DNA of 64,000 nucleotides from Olivibacter sitiensis DSM 17696. GTDB lineage: Bacteria > Bacteroidota > Bacteroidia > Sphingobacteriales > Sphingobacteriaceae. The stretch lies in NCBI RefSeq assembly GCF_000427965.1, contig NZ_ATZA01000004.1, positions 1 to 64,000 on the forward strand, written 5' to 3'. Shown here in pieces: positions 17,715-27,329 of the stretch. Below the pieces are notes generated by a model. It had not been told where the DNA came from, searched no databases, and was given only the letters and a program-made list of their open reading frames with translations. Position numbers and translations under genes: made by a program. How positions within the stretch are numbered: position 1 is the stretch's first letter; each line of letters begins with the position of its first letter.

Positions 17715-20399
17715 ATGAAAAGCCTTTACCTTACCCTAGTTGCTCTATCCTTGATGCATCTATCCACTTTTGCCCAACAAAAGCGGCTCTCGGGCCAGCT
17801 CAAGGACACTACCGGCAAGCCCGTGGCCCATGCCAGCGTGATGCTGAAGAACGCCCAGGGCCGCATCATCGGCTTCAACAACAGCAATGCCGAGGGCAGG
17901 TACGCCATTGCCCTTCCCGACACGGCAAGGCTGTCCTCCCTCTCCATCGAGATCAACCACCTGGGCTACGCAAGGGTGCAGCAGCGGCTCACCGAGGGCA
18001 GGTACGCCTACGACATCACCATGGAGGAAAAGGCCATCGACCTCTCCGAGGTGCAGGTGAAGAGCAGGCCCCGCATCGAGAGCAGGGGCGACACGCTGAG
18101 CTACGACGTGGAGTCCTTCGCACAGGCCGAGGACCGCAGCATAGGCGACGTCATACGCCGCATGCCCGGCGTGGAGGTGGCCGAGAGCGGCCAGATATCC
18201 TACAACGGCAGGACCATCTCCAACCTCTACATTCACGGCGACGACCTGATGGACGGCCGCTACGGGCTGGCCACCAAGGCCATCACCAAGGACATGATCA
18301 AGAGCGTGGACATCATGCAGCACCACCAGCCCATCAAGGTGCTGCAGAACAAGACCTATACCGACAACGTGGCCATGAACCTGGTGCTCAAGGACGAGAA
18401 CAGCCTCAAGCTCTCCGGGCAGGCCATGCTGGGCGGGGGACTCCCCGAGCAGTACGACGCCGCCCTGAACACCATGCTCTTCAACAAGAAGTTCAAGATG
18501 CTCAACTCGGCCAAGGCCAACAACAGCGGGGTGGACTACCGCGGCGACTTCGAGCAGTTCGGCCTGTCGGGCTTCCTCAGCGGGGTGGGCAACACCCGCC
18601 CCGGCGCCCTGCTATCGGCCGGCACGGCCGGCAACCCCGACCTGCCCCGCAGGAACTACTACCTCAACAACTCGGGCGTCATCAACGCCAACAACCTCGT
18701 CAATACCAAGGGCGGCCTGCAGCTCAAGTCCAACATACAGGGCTTCCTGGACCGCAACACCCTCAACTATACCAGCCGCGTGGACAACTATCTGGCCGGA
18801 GATACCATACGCTACGACGAGCTGCAGCGGGCCGTGCGAAAGCCCTTCCAGGTCAACACCTCGCTGACGGCCATGGCCAACAAGGAATCCTATTTCCTGA
18901 ACGACAAGCTTAGCCTCAACTTCTCGGGCGAGGGCAACTCCAGCTACATGGACTTCAACGGGGAGGCCTTCGACCAGCGCCTGCGCGAGCGTACCAGGGA
19001 CATCTCCAACGACCTGGCCTTCACCCCCGCGCTGAAGAACAGGGACATCGTGGACCTGCGCTGGTACGCCAACTACTACAACAGCCCCCAGCGCCTCTAC
19101 GTGGGCAGTGGCCTCAACGCCGATATACTGAACGGCGGGCTGCCCTATGCGGCCATATCGCAGTATGCCGAGACGCCCACCTTCTTCAGCAACGCATCGG
19201 CCGCCTACCGCATCACCCGCCACCTCATCAAGCAGAGCTACCAGCTGGGGGTGATGAACGAGCGGCAGAGGCTCAATTCCGACCTGGACCTGGCGCAGCC
19301 GGACGGCACCGTCACGGACTATGCCGGGGATGTGGGCAACGCCCTGCGCTGGGCGCGAGACCGTGCCTACCTCAACGCCTCCTACGAACTCAAAAAGGGC
19401 AAATGGGAGGCCAACCTCTCCTTGCCGCTCATCGCCCAGCGCATACGCTACAGCCAGGACGAGTACGGACTGGACGAGCGCAAGGACCAGTTCTTCCTCA
19501 ACCCCAACGCCAGGCTCAAGTACTTCCTCAACGCCGAGGACTACCTGCAGGCCAACTACATGTACAGCAACAATGTGGGCAATATCAGCGGCGTGTACAG
19601 GGGCACCGTCCTGACCAACTACCGCTCCCTGCGGGCCAACGATGCCGAGCTGCAGGAGACCAATACCTCCGGCACCGGCCTGTACTACAACTTCCAGCGC
19701 TCCATCACCATGCTCTTCGCCAATGCCGGCATCAACTACAGCCGCGTCAGCGTCAACTCCATCCTTGCCAGCGAGCTGACGGACAACGTGCAGCGCACCG
19801 TGCTGCTGCCCTACCAGAACGACCAGAGCACCCTGAGCGCCAATGCGGGCATCAGCAAGTACCTCTTCGGCCTGGGCACCACCGCCTCGCTCAAGTCCAG
19901 CTGGGGGCGCACCCGCTACAACCAGTTCATCAACGGGCAGATGCTGCCCTTCAACAACGATGCCCTCAGCGCCACCCTCGGCCTGGAGAGCAAGTTCTTC
20001 GGCAGCGTCTCGCTGAGCTACAGCGGCACGGGCACCTGGAACACCAGCCGCCAGCTGTCTACCGACGGTAGCCCCGGCAACGCGCTGGACAACCGCATGA
20101 GGCGCCTGGACCAGAACGCCTCCCTGGGCTACTCGCCCGCCAGGGGGCTCTTCCTCACCGCCAGGGCCAGGCACATCCAGGCCACACAGGCCAACGCCGC
20201 CGACATCAGCTACCTCTTCACCGACGCCAACGTCCGCTACAAGGTGAGCAAATGGCGCACCGACCTGGAGCTGGACCTCACCAACCTGGCCAACGTGCGC
20301 GACTACGAGGTCTTCTCCCTCTCCTCCAACCGCTTCTCCGTCAACCGATACGAGATCAGGGGAAGGATGGCCATATTGAGGGCGACTTTCAATTTGTAA
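17715..20399 (+). CDS. Outer-membrane beta-barrel receptor with CarboxypepD_reg-like domain
   Basis: The 894-residue product has a signal peptide (to about residue 20), a carboxypeptidase-regulatory-like beta-sandwich (about 22-105, RLSGQLKDTTGKPVAHASV), a plug-like region (about 125-220, with IGDVIRRMPGVEVAESG and NLYIHGDDLMDGRYG) and a long barrel domain ending in an aromatic-poor strand (RATFNL). It resembles TonB-dependent receptors linked to GLPGLI genes; the ligand is unknown. It is the third gene of the GLPGLI operon. The coding sequence is strikingly richer in G+C than its neighbours from about codon 20 onwards, with many AAC, CTG, GGC and AGG codons. A long antisense frame is a by-product of this bias. 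Confidence 0.92.
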   Translation: MKSLYLTLVALSLMHLSTFAQQKRLSGQLKDTTGKPVAHASVMLKNAQGRIIGFNNSNAEGRYAIALPDTARLSSLSIEINHLGYARVQQRLTEGRYAYDITMEEKAIDLSEVQVKSRPRIESRGDTLSYDVESFAQAEDRSIGDVIRRMPGVEVAESGQISYNGRTISNLYIHGDDLMDGRYGLATKAITKDMIKSVDIMQHHQPIKVLQNKTYTDNVAMNLVLKDENSLKLSGQAMLGGGLPEQYDAALNTMLFNKKFKMLNSAKANNSGVDYRGDFEQFGLSGFLSGVGNTRPGALLSAGTAGNPDLPRRNYYLNNSGVINANNLVNTKGGLQLKSNIQGFLDRNTLNYTSRVDNYLAGDTIRYDELQRAVRKPFQVNTSLTAMANKESYFLNDKLSLNFSGEGNSSYMDFNGEAFDQRLRERTRDISNDLAFTPALKNRDIVDLRWYANYYNSPQRLYVGSGLNADILNGGLPYAAISQYAETPTFFSNASAAYRITRHLIKQSYQLGVMNERQRLNSDLDLAQPDGTVTDYAGDVGNALRWARDRAYLNASYELKKGKWEANLSLPLIAQRIRYSQDEYGLDERKDQFFLNPNARLKYFLNAEDYLQANYMYSNNVGNISGVYRGTVLTNYRSLRANDAELQETNTSGTGLYYNFQRSITMLFANAGINYSRVSVNSILASELTDNVQRTVLLPYQNDQSTLSANAGISKYLFGLGTTASLKSSWGRTRYNQFINGQMLPFNNDALSATLGLESKFFGSVSLSYSGTGTWNTSRQLSTDGSPGNALDNRMRRLDQNASLGYSPARGLFLTARARHIQATQANAADISYLFTDANVRYKVSKWRTDLELDLTNLANVRDYEVFSLSSNRFSVNRYEIRGRMAILRATFNL

Positions 20400-20438
20400 G
20401 TTAAACTTAGGGATTTTGGCACATGGTACGGAGCTATA

Positions 20439-21299
20439 TCACCGCAATTCAATCGGATTGTTGCAATAGGGTTTTGATGCCAATGATTCTAGGGAAATAA
20501 GATCGCTAATAACCCCGTTTGCAGCTCGTATCTGCGAACGGACAAATTCGTCCTTGTTTTTGGAATAGGCATCCCAGAGCCTTGCCACATGCTTTTTATC
20601 TGTTTTTATGATGCGTGCATCATCAGGAATAGCGGTAGTTAGCCGTGTCTCAGGGATTGCGACCTGCCCTTCTCCTTCATCAACACGCTGGAAAGAGATC
20701 AATGCAAAATTGATACTGTTCCTTTCATCCGTCGCCTTCACGATCAGCCCAGGCAAACCAACCAATTTCCATGGCCCGGCCGAAAAGGGAATCTCCGAAC
20801 TGAACCAAACCGTCCAGGTCCTTCCCCCAAACCCTCCAACTGCCTTTTGACAGGCAACACCCTGGATAACCTGACTATCAGAAGATATGTCCCAGTTTAT
20901 CTTGGGATAGGCATCTTCATACAAAAAAGGATTTACTATTTTCTCCACAACAAACAGAGTACCCTTGACATGGTCAACATATAGTTCCTGCGGGAAGTAA
21001 TATCTCTTGACGTTTGCCTTGACCGTAGTCGCGCCGTTTTGTTCTGTTAGTACTGGCCTAGCCTTGAAGTTCCCCTGCGCCTCTGCCAGCGCCCCACTAA
21101 AGAAAACCGAGCTTTCCTTGCTCAAGGTTAACACCATATGCTCCATATAGCGATCTGACGGTCTCGAGGTATCCATGACGTGTTCATACCGATATTCGGC
21201 CACTGCGATAACGCGATCCTTTGACTGAGAAAAAGAATGCAACGGCTCGCCGAAAGCAAGCAAAAATAGGAAGAGCGGTATTATAGAAAAAAGACGCAT
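20439..21299 (-). CDS. GLPGLI family protein 4
   Basis: The product is 286 residues from the ATG at 21299; the frame extends upstream but the signal peptide (about 1-22, ending HSFSQ) fixes this start, and a -7 box lies 19 nt before it. It carries MDTSRPSDRYMEHM, SDSQVIQGVACQKA, a TVWFSSEIPFSAGPW block and GLPGLIVKATD. It ends CNNPIELR. It is transcribed towards the receptor gene, converging with 39 bp between stops and no visible hairpin. It is the most divergent of the four paralogues. Confidence 0.93.
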   Translation of the reverse strand: MRLFSIIPLFLFLLAFGEPLHSFSQSKDRVIAVAEYRYEHVMDTSRPSDRYMEHMVLTLSKESSVFFSGALAEAQGNFKARPVLTEQNGATTVKANVKRYYFPQELYVDHVKGTLFVVEKIVNPFLYEDAYPKINWDISSDSQVIQGVACQKAVGGFGGRTWTVWFSSEIPFSAGPWKLVGLPGLIVKATDERNSINFALISFQRVDEGEGQVAIPETRLTTAIPDDARIIKTDKKHVARLWDAYSKNKDEFVRSQIRAANGVISDLISLESLASKPYCNNPIELR

Positions 21300-21325
21300 A
21301 CGTAGTCGTAGATAAACCAAATTTA
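21298..21325 (-). promoter_or_regulatory. Promoter of GLPGLI gene 4 with degenerate operator
   Basis: On the minus strand TAAATTTG at 21325-21318 matches the -7 consensus. Just downstream CTACGACTACGTA (within 21298-21312) resembles the half-sites of the palindromes before GLPGLI genes 1 and 2, though not symmetric. The predicted leader is only about a dozen bases. Confidence 0.45.
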
Positions 21326-21425
21326 GATAAAAAATTAGATTTATAATCGCGTTCAATAAAACAAGTCATCTGTTGCCAGCGATACTGCCCCTTGTCCCGT
21401 CTGGCAAGTAGTGAGCTAGAGATGC

Positions 21426-21467
21426 AGCATTGAAAACGAAAACAATCCACTAGAATTGAAAAACTGA
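21426..21467 (+). pseudogene. C-terminal remnant of a GLPGLI gene
   Basis: Fourteen codons read SIENENNPLELKN followed by a stop, the same ending as the intact GLPGLI proteins 2 and 3 (NNPLEL). A stop lies in frame just upstream (21417-21419) and no start or body of the protein is present. It sits behind GLPGLI gene 4 in the opposite direction. It is most simply the tail of a deleted fifth copy; chance similarity is possible given its size. Confidence 0.5.
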
Positions 21468-21614
21468 ATTTGTGTTTACATTATTTATCCTTTTATCCTA
21501 GAAAGATATATTTTTTCTACCTAATTTTGTATCTTACACAATAACAACCCATTGATATCGTTATAAATGGAACTTGCTGAAAAGCGAACAGCATAGAACA
21601 ACAAAAAATACCAC

Positions 21615-22454
21615 ATGACTCTTAGAAAAAAACGCCTTTTACCTGTCCTGATTGTGTGCCTCATTGGCAGTCTGGGATGGAAAAGTTACCACAGCGGATC
21701 GACCTTATCACACGCCAAAAATAATAGGAAAACGACAAAGCACGCAAACCTAGAGGAAGAAAACAAGAGTCATAGGCTCATGGAAAACCAAACATCCAAA
21801 ATATATCATGGGGCCCTGCTGGATGAATCCGGTTTGGATAGCATGGTTTTTCGTAAAGCATATACGGGATACCTCAACCTGAAAGCGCAAGGCAAGGCGA
21901 GATCGTCCATCATCTCCATTGCCGACTTTAGTCTGCCAAGTAGGCTCCCTAGGCTCTGGATCGTAGATGTAGCCACCAGACGGCTACTCCTTAAGACTTA
22001 CGTGGCCCACGGCAGGGGGAGTGGAAATGAAGAGGCCACCGTATTCTCAGACAGAAATAATTCCAATCAAAGTAGTTTAGGTTTCTACCTCACAGGAGAG
22101 GAATATCGCGGGAAACATGGACGTTCATTGCGTTTGGACGGACTGGACAAAGGATTCAATAGCAACGCCAGAGGCAGGGCCATTGTACTGCACGGAGCAT
22201 CCTATGTAGGCGAACATATGCTGAAAAGCCAAAATAGAATGGGGCGCAGCTTGGGATGTCCGGCTGTTTCGGATAAGCAGGTCGATCAGGTTATCAATAT
22301 GGTGAAAGGCCGCTCGGTGCTATTTATTAATGGTATATCCAGCAATTACCGCTCGGCCTACCTTGATGAAGAAGTAGCCAATAGAACACTGATGGCCATG
22401 CAGGAGGAAATGAACGGTGACGACCTGATAAGCAGTACAGAAAACGTGATGTAA
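21615..22454 (+). CDS. Murein L,D-transpeptidase catalytic domain protein (YkuD_2-like)
   Basis: A 279-residue exported protein with an N-terminal membrane segment or uncleaved signal (about 7-24). The catalytic region has VLHGASYVG (His193) and GRSLGCPAV with the presumed nucleophile Cys215, the arrangement of the YkuD_2 family, which is related to L,D-transpeptidases that cross-link peptidoglycan or attach to it. Conserved GRGSGNEEATVFSD precedes these. All key residues are present. It is a single-gene unit with a bidirectional terminator after it. The substrate is inferred from the family. Confidence 0.88.
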   Translation: MTLRKKRLLPVLIVCLIGSLGWKSYHSGSTLSHAKNNRKTTKHANLEEENKSHRLMENQTSKIYHGALLDESGLDSMVFRKAYTGYLNLKAQGKARSSIISIADFSLPSRLPRLWIVDVATRRLLLKTYVAHGRGSGNEEATVFSDRNNSNQSSLGFYLTGEEYRGKHGRSLRLDGLDKGFNSNARGRAIVLHGASYVGEHMLKSQNRMGRSLGCPAVSDKQVDQVINMVKGRSVLFINGISSNYRSAYLDEEVANRTLMAMQEEMNGDDLISSTENVM

Positions 22455-22459
22455 TAAAA

Positions 22460-22500
22460 ATGGGGCTGATACCTTTGCACTCGCATAGTATCAGCCCCAT
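22460..22500. terminator. Bidirectional terminator between convergent genes
   Basis: ATGGGGCTGATAC pairs with GTATCAGCCCCAT around a 15-nt loop. It lies 5 nt after the L,D-transpeptidase stop and 29 nt after the yceI stop on the other strand. Confidence 0.85.
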
Positions 22501-22529
22501 TAGATAAAAGAAAATAAATCTTGCGACTC

Positions 22530-23123
22530 CTATTTCTTGGCAACTAATTCAATATCCAAGGTAAATTCATCCTTAATAGCCTTGTCTCCCAAATCAGAGA
22601 AAAAACTACCTGAACGGTATTTCACATTGAATTTTGTCCTATCTATCTTAATACCTTCGGCCACAGCATGTATCTGTTGCGCAGAACTGTGTATCGTAGC
22701 CGGGAAACTAATAGCGTTGGTAATGCCCTTAATGGTCAAATCACCCGTGACGGTAGCCTTGTCCTTGCTGCTATAAGCCACCTTTGTAATCTTGAAGGTA
22801 GCTGTCGGATATTTATTGGTCTCGAAGAAATCTTCGTTTTTAAGGTGGCCTTCCAGCCTACCGGGGTTGGACTCGCCAGTGATTTTCAGACCATCTACAT
22901 TGGCTACAAAATCTCCGCCCACTAAAGCTTCCTTTTCTACCAACAAGCTACCCGATGTAAAAGGAATTTCTCCCTTGTGTCCACTACCCACAATTTTGTC
23001 TGCTTGCCAAGAAATTTTCGATTTTTGTACATCTAGTGTGTACTTATCGGCCCTTTTGTTAATAAAAGCAGTCCCCACGACCACTACAGCCATTAAAAGG
23101 ATTAAATTAAAAATACGATTCAT
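22530..23123 (-). CDS. YceI family periplasmic protein
   Basis: A 197-residue protein from the ATG at 23123, where a signal peptide starts (MNRIFNLILLMAVVVVG). The lipocalin-like YceI domain covers the rest: WQADKIVGSGHKGEI, FETNKYPTATFKI and a conserved ending FSDLGDKAIKDEFTLDIEL. YceI proteins bind isoprenoid-type lipids in the periplasm; their physiological role is varied. Earlier in-frame codons from 23171 would bury the signal peptide and are rejected. Confidence 0.93.
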   Translation of the reverse strand: MNRIFNLILLMAVVVVGTAFINKRADKYTLDVQKSKISWQADKIVGSGHKGEIPFTSGSLLVEKEALVGGDFVANVDGLKITGESNPGRLEGHLKNEDFFETNKYPTATFKITKVAYSSKDKATVTGDLTIKGITNAISFPATIHSSAQQIHAVAEGIKIDRTKFNVKYRSGSFFSDLGDKAIKDEFTLDIELVAKK

Positions 23124-23219
23124 GCTGTTTTTTCTGTTTAAAACAATTTTAAATAAGAACAAAAATAGCATAAAAAAGCATGGTCACAAGGATCTGCACC
23201 ATTATTTGTTCGAACACCT

Positions 23220-24365
23220 TTATTGTGACAAGTAATTTCCTATTTCATCCAGGGAACTACTCGCTCTCAGCACCTTGCCTCCTTTATCCGTTACGATCAA
23301 AAAAGGCAATTCCGTCATATACCAATTTTTGACCAGCGTTTGTTGACTTCCTGCATCCAGCATATAATTATACGGCAATCCCAGATTTGTCTTATCCCAA
23401 TCACTATACCGTGCATCCATAGACAGAAAAATCCATTGTGCCTTATCATCATCGTTAAGCTTGGACATCGATTGCAAGCGCGAAATATGGGCTTTTGTCG
23501 TTCTATCCCAAGAAGCCCAAAAATAGAGCACAAAACGATCTGCTCTTGGGAAATCATCCGGACCGAAGGCCTTCCTTTCTTTGTCTTTTGCCTGCAGCTC
23601 CTCTTTGAAGGAAATAGAAGTAGGCGGCTTGGAAATAATCTCAAATCTTGCAGCCAGATCCTTGCCGTATATCGATTGTTTAACAGCTTCGGGCGTCGTT
23701 TGATAAATTTCTTCGTATTGCTTAGCGTTTGCCCTCAAATCGTCCAGTTGCAGCATGAGATAAAGTGTAGATACCAAGGGTTCTCCTTTCAGCACAAGAT
23801 CCTTCTTTATCTCTGGGATAAGCTGCTGTATAGTCTTTGCTTTCTCCATCTTTCCAACCATCACATTGCCACCCTGCACCACTTGGTTTGCTAGCTCCTC
23901 TTCCTTTTTGCCTACTTCTCTCACATAGGCATTTAGAAGTTCCTGATCCTTGTGCTGGGCAACTACGGAAAACCTTCTGTTTATTGTTGGCGAATCTTTT
24001 GCCCATTCGACTTCAACCGTATCTTGCCCCTCCGCTAGAAAAAAGGGAATCTGTTGTTGCATGTCGTCGTTAGCACCTTTTAAAGTAAGGTAATAGACGA
24101 TATTGGGTCGAAGTCCTTTTGCCACGACACGCAAGGAATCACCAACGAGATTTCCCCCTCCCAATCTTGCATTTGTTTTCTCGTCACTCACCAGCACCTG
24201 CAGACCACCGATATAAGTTATCTGCCCCACAACGACAATGTCTTGCTGAGAGGGGGCAGCTTGTTTTGCACTATCTTCTTGTCCGCCGTCTTTTGTGTTG
24301 GTACATGAAAAAGACATCATCAATAAACAGGCAATAAAAGGCTGTACTATTCTTTTAAATATCAT
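23220..24365 (-). CDS. Thioredoxin-fold lipoprotein (DUF4369-like N-terminus) lacking CxxC
   Basis: A 381-residue lipoprotein with Cys21 in the lipobox MSFSC. The N-terminal domain (about 45-130) resembles the DUF4369 beta-domain, a helical linker follows (about 140-260), and the C-terminal domain is thioredoxin-like (about 270-380). At the redox site the sequence is FWASWDRTTKAH (about 282-293), so both active cysteines are missing. The cis-proline region (TELPFLIV) is kept. It cannot act as a classical thiol oxidoreductase and may have a binding or structural role. The yceI gene lies downstream on the same strand. Confidence 0.85.
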   Translation of the reverse strand: MIFKRIVQPFIACLLMMSFSCTNTKDGGQEDSAKQAAPSQQDIVVVGQITYIGGLQVLVSDEKTNARLGGGNLVGDSLRVVAKGLRPNIVYYLTLKGANDDMQQQIPFFLAEGQDTVEVEWAKDSPTINRRFSVVAQHKDQELLNAYVREVGKKEEELANQVVQGGNVMVGKMEKAKTIQQLIPEIKKDLVLKGEPLVSTLYLMLQLDDLRANAKQYEEIYQTTPEAVKQSIYGKDLAARFEIISKPPTSISFKEELQAKDKERKAFGPDDFPRADRFVLYFWASWDRTTKAHISRLQSMSKLNDDDKAQWIFLSMDARYSDWDKTNLGLPYNYMLDAGSQQTLVKNWYMTELPFLIVTDKGGKVLRASSSLDEIGNYLSQ

Positions 24366-24523
24366 ACAAACAGTTCTGTTGGGAATATAGAAACCACTAC
24401 TTTCTAAACATTTACATCATATACATTGTTTAATTTCTTTTTGATGGCTTACGTGATTTTTCCATTAGCGTCGGCCAAAGCCGCCATTTTATAAAGCTAC
24501 CTCATAACCTTACCCCTCCTACC

Positions 24524-25363
24524 TTATTCAAACACCACGGTCTTATTACCCGTCATAAATACCCTATCTTCCAAAATCAGGGAGATGGCCTTGATCAAAA
24601 CCGATTTCTCGATCTCCTTTCCCGCACGGCGCATATCTTCGGCCTTATAGGTATGATTAACAGGCCGGATATCCTGCGCTATAATAGGCCCTTCATCCAA
24701 ATCGTCCGTCACGAAATGGGCGGTAGCCCCTATCAGCTTTACGCCGCGCACAAAAGCTTGCTTATAGGGATTGGCTCCCACGAAAGCCGGAAGGAACGAA
24801 TGATGGATATTGATGATACGCCCTGGATAGTGCTTAATGAAAACGGGAGATAAAACACGCATAAACTTGGCCAAGACCACGTAATCTGGCTCGTAGGTAA
24901 GCAATATACGATGGATTTCCTTTTCAAAGTCTTCCTTATTTTTGCCTACATGATCTACAAAATGAAAAGGTATCCCAAATTTTTCTGTAAAGGATCGCAG
25001 TACCTCATAATTGCCCAATACACATACCACGTCCGCCCCAAGCGTATGGAAAAAATGCCTTACCAATATATCTCCAAGGCAATGGGGTTCTTTGGTCACC
25101 ATAATGGCCAATTTTTTGGTACTGGGGGGATGCACCTTCACCAAAGCCTCTTTCGGCAGCACCTCTTCTAGTCTGTTCTTGATAAGATCTGCCTCGTGTT
25201 TTAGACCTGTACAGACGAATCTAGCAAAAAACAGGGATTGTGTTTCGTCTACAAATTCACGCATGGTAATGATGTTCATCCCATGTCGTGCAACCACCTG
25301 TGAAACGGATGACACCAAACCCACTTCATCCCTGCATTGAATCAGAATCAGCGTTTGCTCCAT
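24524..25363 (-). CDS. purU: Formyltetrahydrofolate deformylase PurU
   Basis: PurU hydrolyses 10-formyltetrahydrofolate to formate and tetrahydrofolate, balancing one-carbon units. The 279-residue product has an N-terminal ACT domain (about 5-80), expected to sense methionine or glycine, and a formyl-transferase-fold domain with IINIHHSFLPAF and GATAHFVTDDLDEGPII, which contain the catalytic Asn, His and Asp. Length is normal. Its start codon is 2 bp after the parE stop, so the two are co-transcribed. Confidence 0.96.
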   Translation of the reverse strand: MEQTLILIQCRDEVGLVSSVSQVVARHGMNIITMREFVDETQSLFFARFVCTGLKHEADLIKNRLEEVLPKEALVKVHPPSTKKLAIMVTKEPHCLGDILVRHFFHTLGADVVCVLGNYEVLRSFTEKFGIPFHFVDHVGKNKEDFEKEIHRILLTYEPDYVVLAKFMRVLSPVFIKHYPGRIINIHHSFLPAFVGANPYKQAFVRGVKLIGATAHFVTDDLDEGPIIAQDIRPVNHTYKAEDMRRAGKEIEKSVLIKAISLILEDRVFMTGNKTVVFE

Positions 25364-25365
25364 GC

Positions 25366-27249
25366 CTATCCCGCTTGGTCAAGTTCTTCTCTGGATTCGT
25401 TTTCCTTTTCCGTTATATCTTGTTCGATACGCAGGTTATTGACAATATGCTTTTGCCTGTCTGGCGTATTCTTGCCCATATAGTACTCCAGCAGCTGTTT
25501 TATCTTTTGCTCTTTGGACAAAATCACGGGATCCAGGCGCATATCCTTGCCGATGAACAAACCAAACTCTTCAGGCGAGATCTCGCCCAAACCCTTAAAG
25601 CGGGTAATCTCTGGCTTGCCACCCAATTTCAATATGGCTCGTTGGCGTTCTTCATCGCTATAGCAATAGATGGTTTCCTTTTTGTTGCGCACACGAAACA
25701 GCGGCGTTTGCAGGATGGAAACATGCCCCGCCTTGACCAGATCGGGGAAAAACTGCAGGAAAAAGGTCATCAGCAGCAAGCGAATATGCATCCCATCCAC
25801 ATCGGCATCAGTGGCAATGACGATATTGTTGTACCTCAAGCCATCCAGTCCGTCCTCTATATTCAGAGCATGTTGCAGCAAATTGAATTCTTCGTTCTCA
25901 TAGACCACCTTTTTGGTCAGCCCATAGGCATTCAAAGGCTTCCCTTTCAGGCTGAATACCGCTTGTGTCAATACATCCCTCGATTTGGTGATGGAACCGC
26001 TGGCAGAGTCCCCTTCGGTAATGAAGAGCGTCGTTTCTTGATTGCGTTCGTGCTTATCGTCAAAATGAACCTTGCAGTCGCGCAGCTTCCTATTGTGTAG
26101 GGAAGCCTTCTTGGCCCTCTCGTTGGCGAGTTTTTTGATACCCGCAATATCCTTGCGTTCCCTTTCCGACTGGAGGATGCGTTTGAGCAGGGCATCTGCC
26201 GTATCGCTATGTTTATGCAGGTAATCGTCTAGGGTTTTCTTGATAAAATCATTGATAAAGGTACGTACCGTTGGCCCATCGGGTCCCACGCTTTGCGAGC
26301 CCAATTTCGTTTTTGTCTGCGACTCAAACACCGGCTCCTGCACTTTGATGGCTATTGCCCCAATGATAGAAGCACGAATATCCGAGGCATCATATTCCTT
26401 TTTATAAAATTCCCTAATGGTCTTCACGATCGCTTCGCGAAAGGCGGCCTGATGTGTTCCTCCTTGCGTGGTATGCTGGCCATTGACAAAGGAATAGTAC
26501 TCCTCCCCGTATTGCTGCCCGTGGGTCAAGGCAATTTCTATATCTTCCCCTTTGAGATGGATAATGGGATAGCGCATGGCTTCCGTATCGATGTTTCTCT
26601 CCAGAAGGTCCTTCAACCCGTTCTCGGAGATAAACTTCTGCCCATTGAAATTGACCGTCAATCCCGTGTTGAGGAAAACGTAGTTCCATATCATGTTTTC
26701 CACAAATTCGGGACGGTACTTGTAGTTTCTGAAAATGGAATCGTCTGGCACAAAAGTGACTGCCGTACCGTTCCTTTGCGTGGTATCCTTCTCCTCGTCA
26801 TGCAGCAGCTCACCCTTGCTAAATTCGGCAATCCGCGTCTTCCCGTTCCGATAGGATTGAACTACGAAATTGCTGGATAGCGCATTCACCGCTTTTGTAC
26901 CCACGCCATTTAGTCCCACAGATTTCTGGAAAGCCTTACTATCGTATTTACCTCCGGTATTGATCTTGGAAACCACATCCACTACCGAACCAATGGGAAT
27001 ACCACGCCCATAATCGCGCACGGCCACCTTGTAATCGCTTACCGATATCTCTATGGTCTTGCCAGCACCCATTACAAATTCGTCAATGGAATTGTCAACG
27101 ACCTCCTTCAGCAAGACATAGATACCGTCGTCATATGCCGAGCCATCGCCCAGCTTACCGATATACATCCCCGGGCGCAAGCGGATATGTTCTTTCCAAT
27201 CCAGGGAACGGATGCTATCTTCATTGTAATTGTTCGCGTTTTCCGCCAT
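25366..27249 (-). CDS. parE: DNA topoisomerase IV subunit B (ParE)
   Basis: ParE is the ATPase subunit of topoisomerase IV, which unlinks daughter chromosomes. The 627-residue product has the GHKL ATPase domain with [14 protein letters not shown] (about 46-59) and the glycine-rich [13 protein letters not shown] stretch (about 112-124), a transducer domain, and the TOPRIM domain with [10 protein letters not shown] and DADVDGMHI. It is nearer the length of Bacteroidota type IIA B subunits of the ParE type than of GyrB. The ParC subunit is not in the window. purU follows directly on the same strand. Confidence 0.92.
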   Translation of the reverse strand: MAENANNYNEDSIRSLDWKEHIRLRPGMYIGKLGDGSAYDDGIYVLLKEVVDNSIDEFVMGAGKTIEISVSDYKVAVRDYGRGIPIGSVVDVVSKINTGGKYDSKAFQKSVGLNGVGTKAVNALSSNFVVQSYRNGKTRIAEFSKGELLHDEEKDTTQRNGTAVTFVPDDSIFRNYKYRPEFVENMIWNYVFLNTGLTVNFNGQKFISENGLKDLLERNIDTEAMRYPIIHLKGEDIEIALTHGQQYGEEYYSFVNGQHTTQGGTHQAAFREAIVKTIREFYKKEYDASDIRASIIGAIAIKVQEPVFESQTKTKLGSQSVGPDGPTVRTFINDFIKKTLDDYLHKHSDTADALLKRILQSERERKDIAGIKKLANERAKKASLHNRKLRDCKVHFDDKHERNQETTLFITEGDSASGSITKSRDVLTQAVFSLKGKPLNAYGLTKKVVYENEEFNLLQHALNIEDGLDGLRYNNIVIATDADVDGMHIRLLLMTFFLQFFPDLVKAGHVSILQTPLFRVRNKKETIYCYSDEERQRAILKLGGKPEITRFKGLGEISPEEFGLFIGKDMRLDPVILSKEQKIKQLLEYYMGKNTPDRQKHIVNNLRIEQDITEKENESREELDQAG

Positions 27250-27261
27250 AGTATGAGAAAT

Positions 27262-27303
27262 TTACGATTTTAGAGTTACGATTTTAGAGTTACGATTTTA
27301 GAT
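27262..27303. repeat. Three tandem copies of a 14-bp unit
   Basis: TTACGATTTTAGAG is repeated at 27262-27275 and 27276-27289, with a third copy at 27290-27303 that differs in its last base. It lies 13 bp upstream of the parE start and 26 bp after the cupin stop. It may be a replication-slippage array or part of the parE promoter. Confidence 0.85.
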
Positions 27304-27329
27304 GCATGAATTAACGGATACCCAGAACC

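Noticed and set aside
18612-20174. A 520-codon open frame on the minus strand inside the receptor gene
   Set aside because: It is a mirror of the G+C-rich codon bias of the plus-strand gene. Its product is Val, Gly and Ala rich without domains.
20400-20438. Terminator between the receptor and GLPGLI gene 4
   Set aside because: No hairpin with useful stem length was found in the 39 bp between stops.
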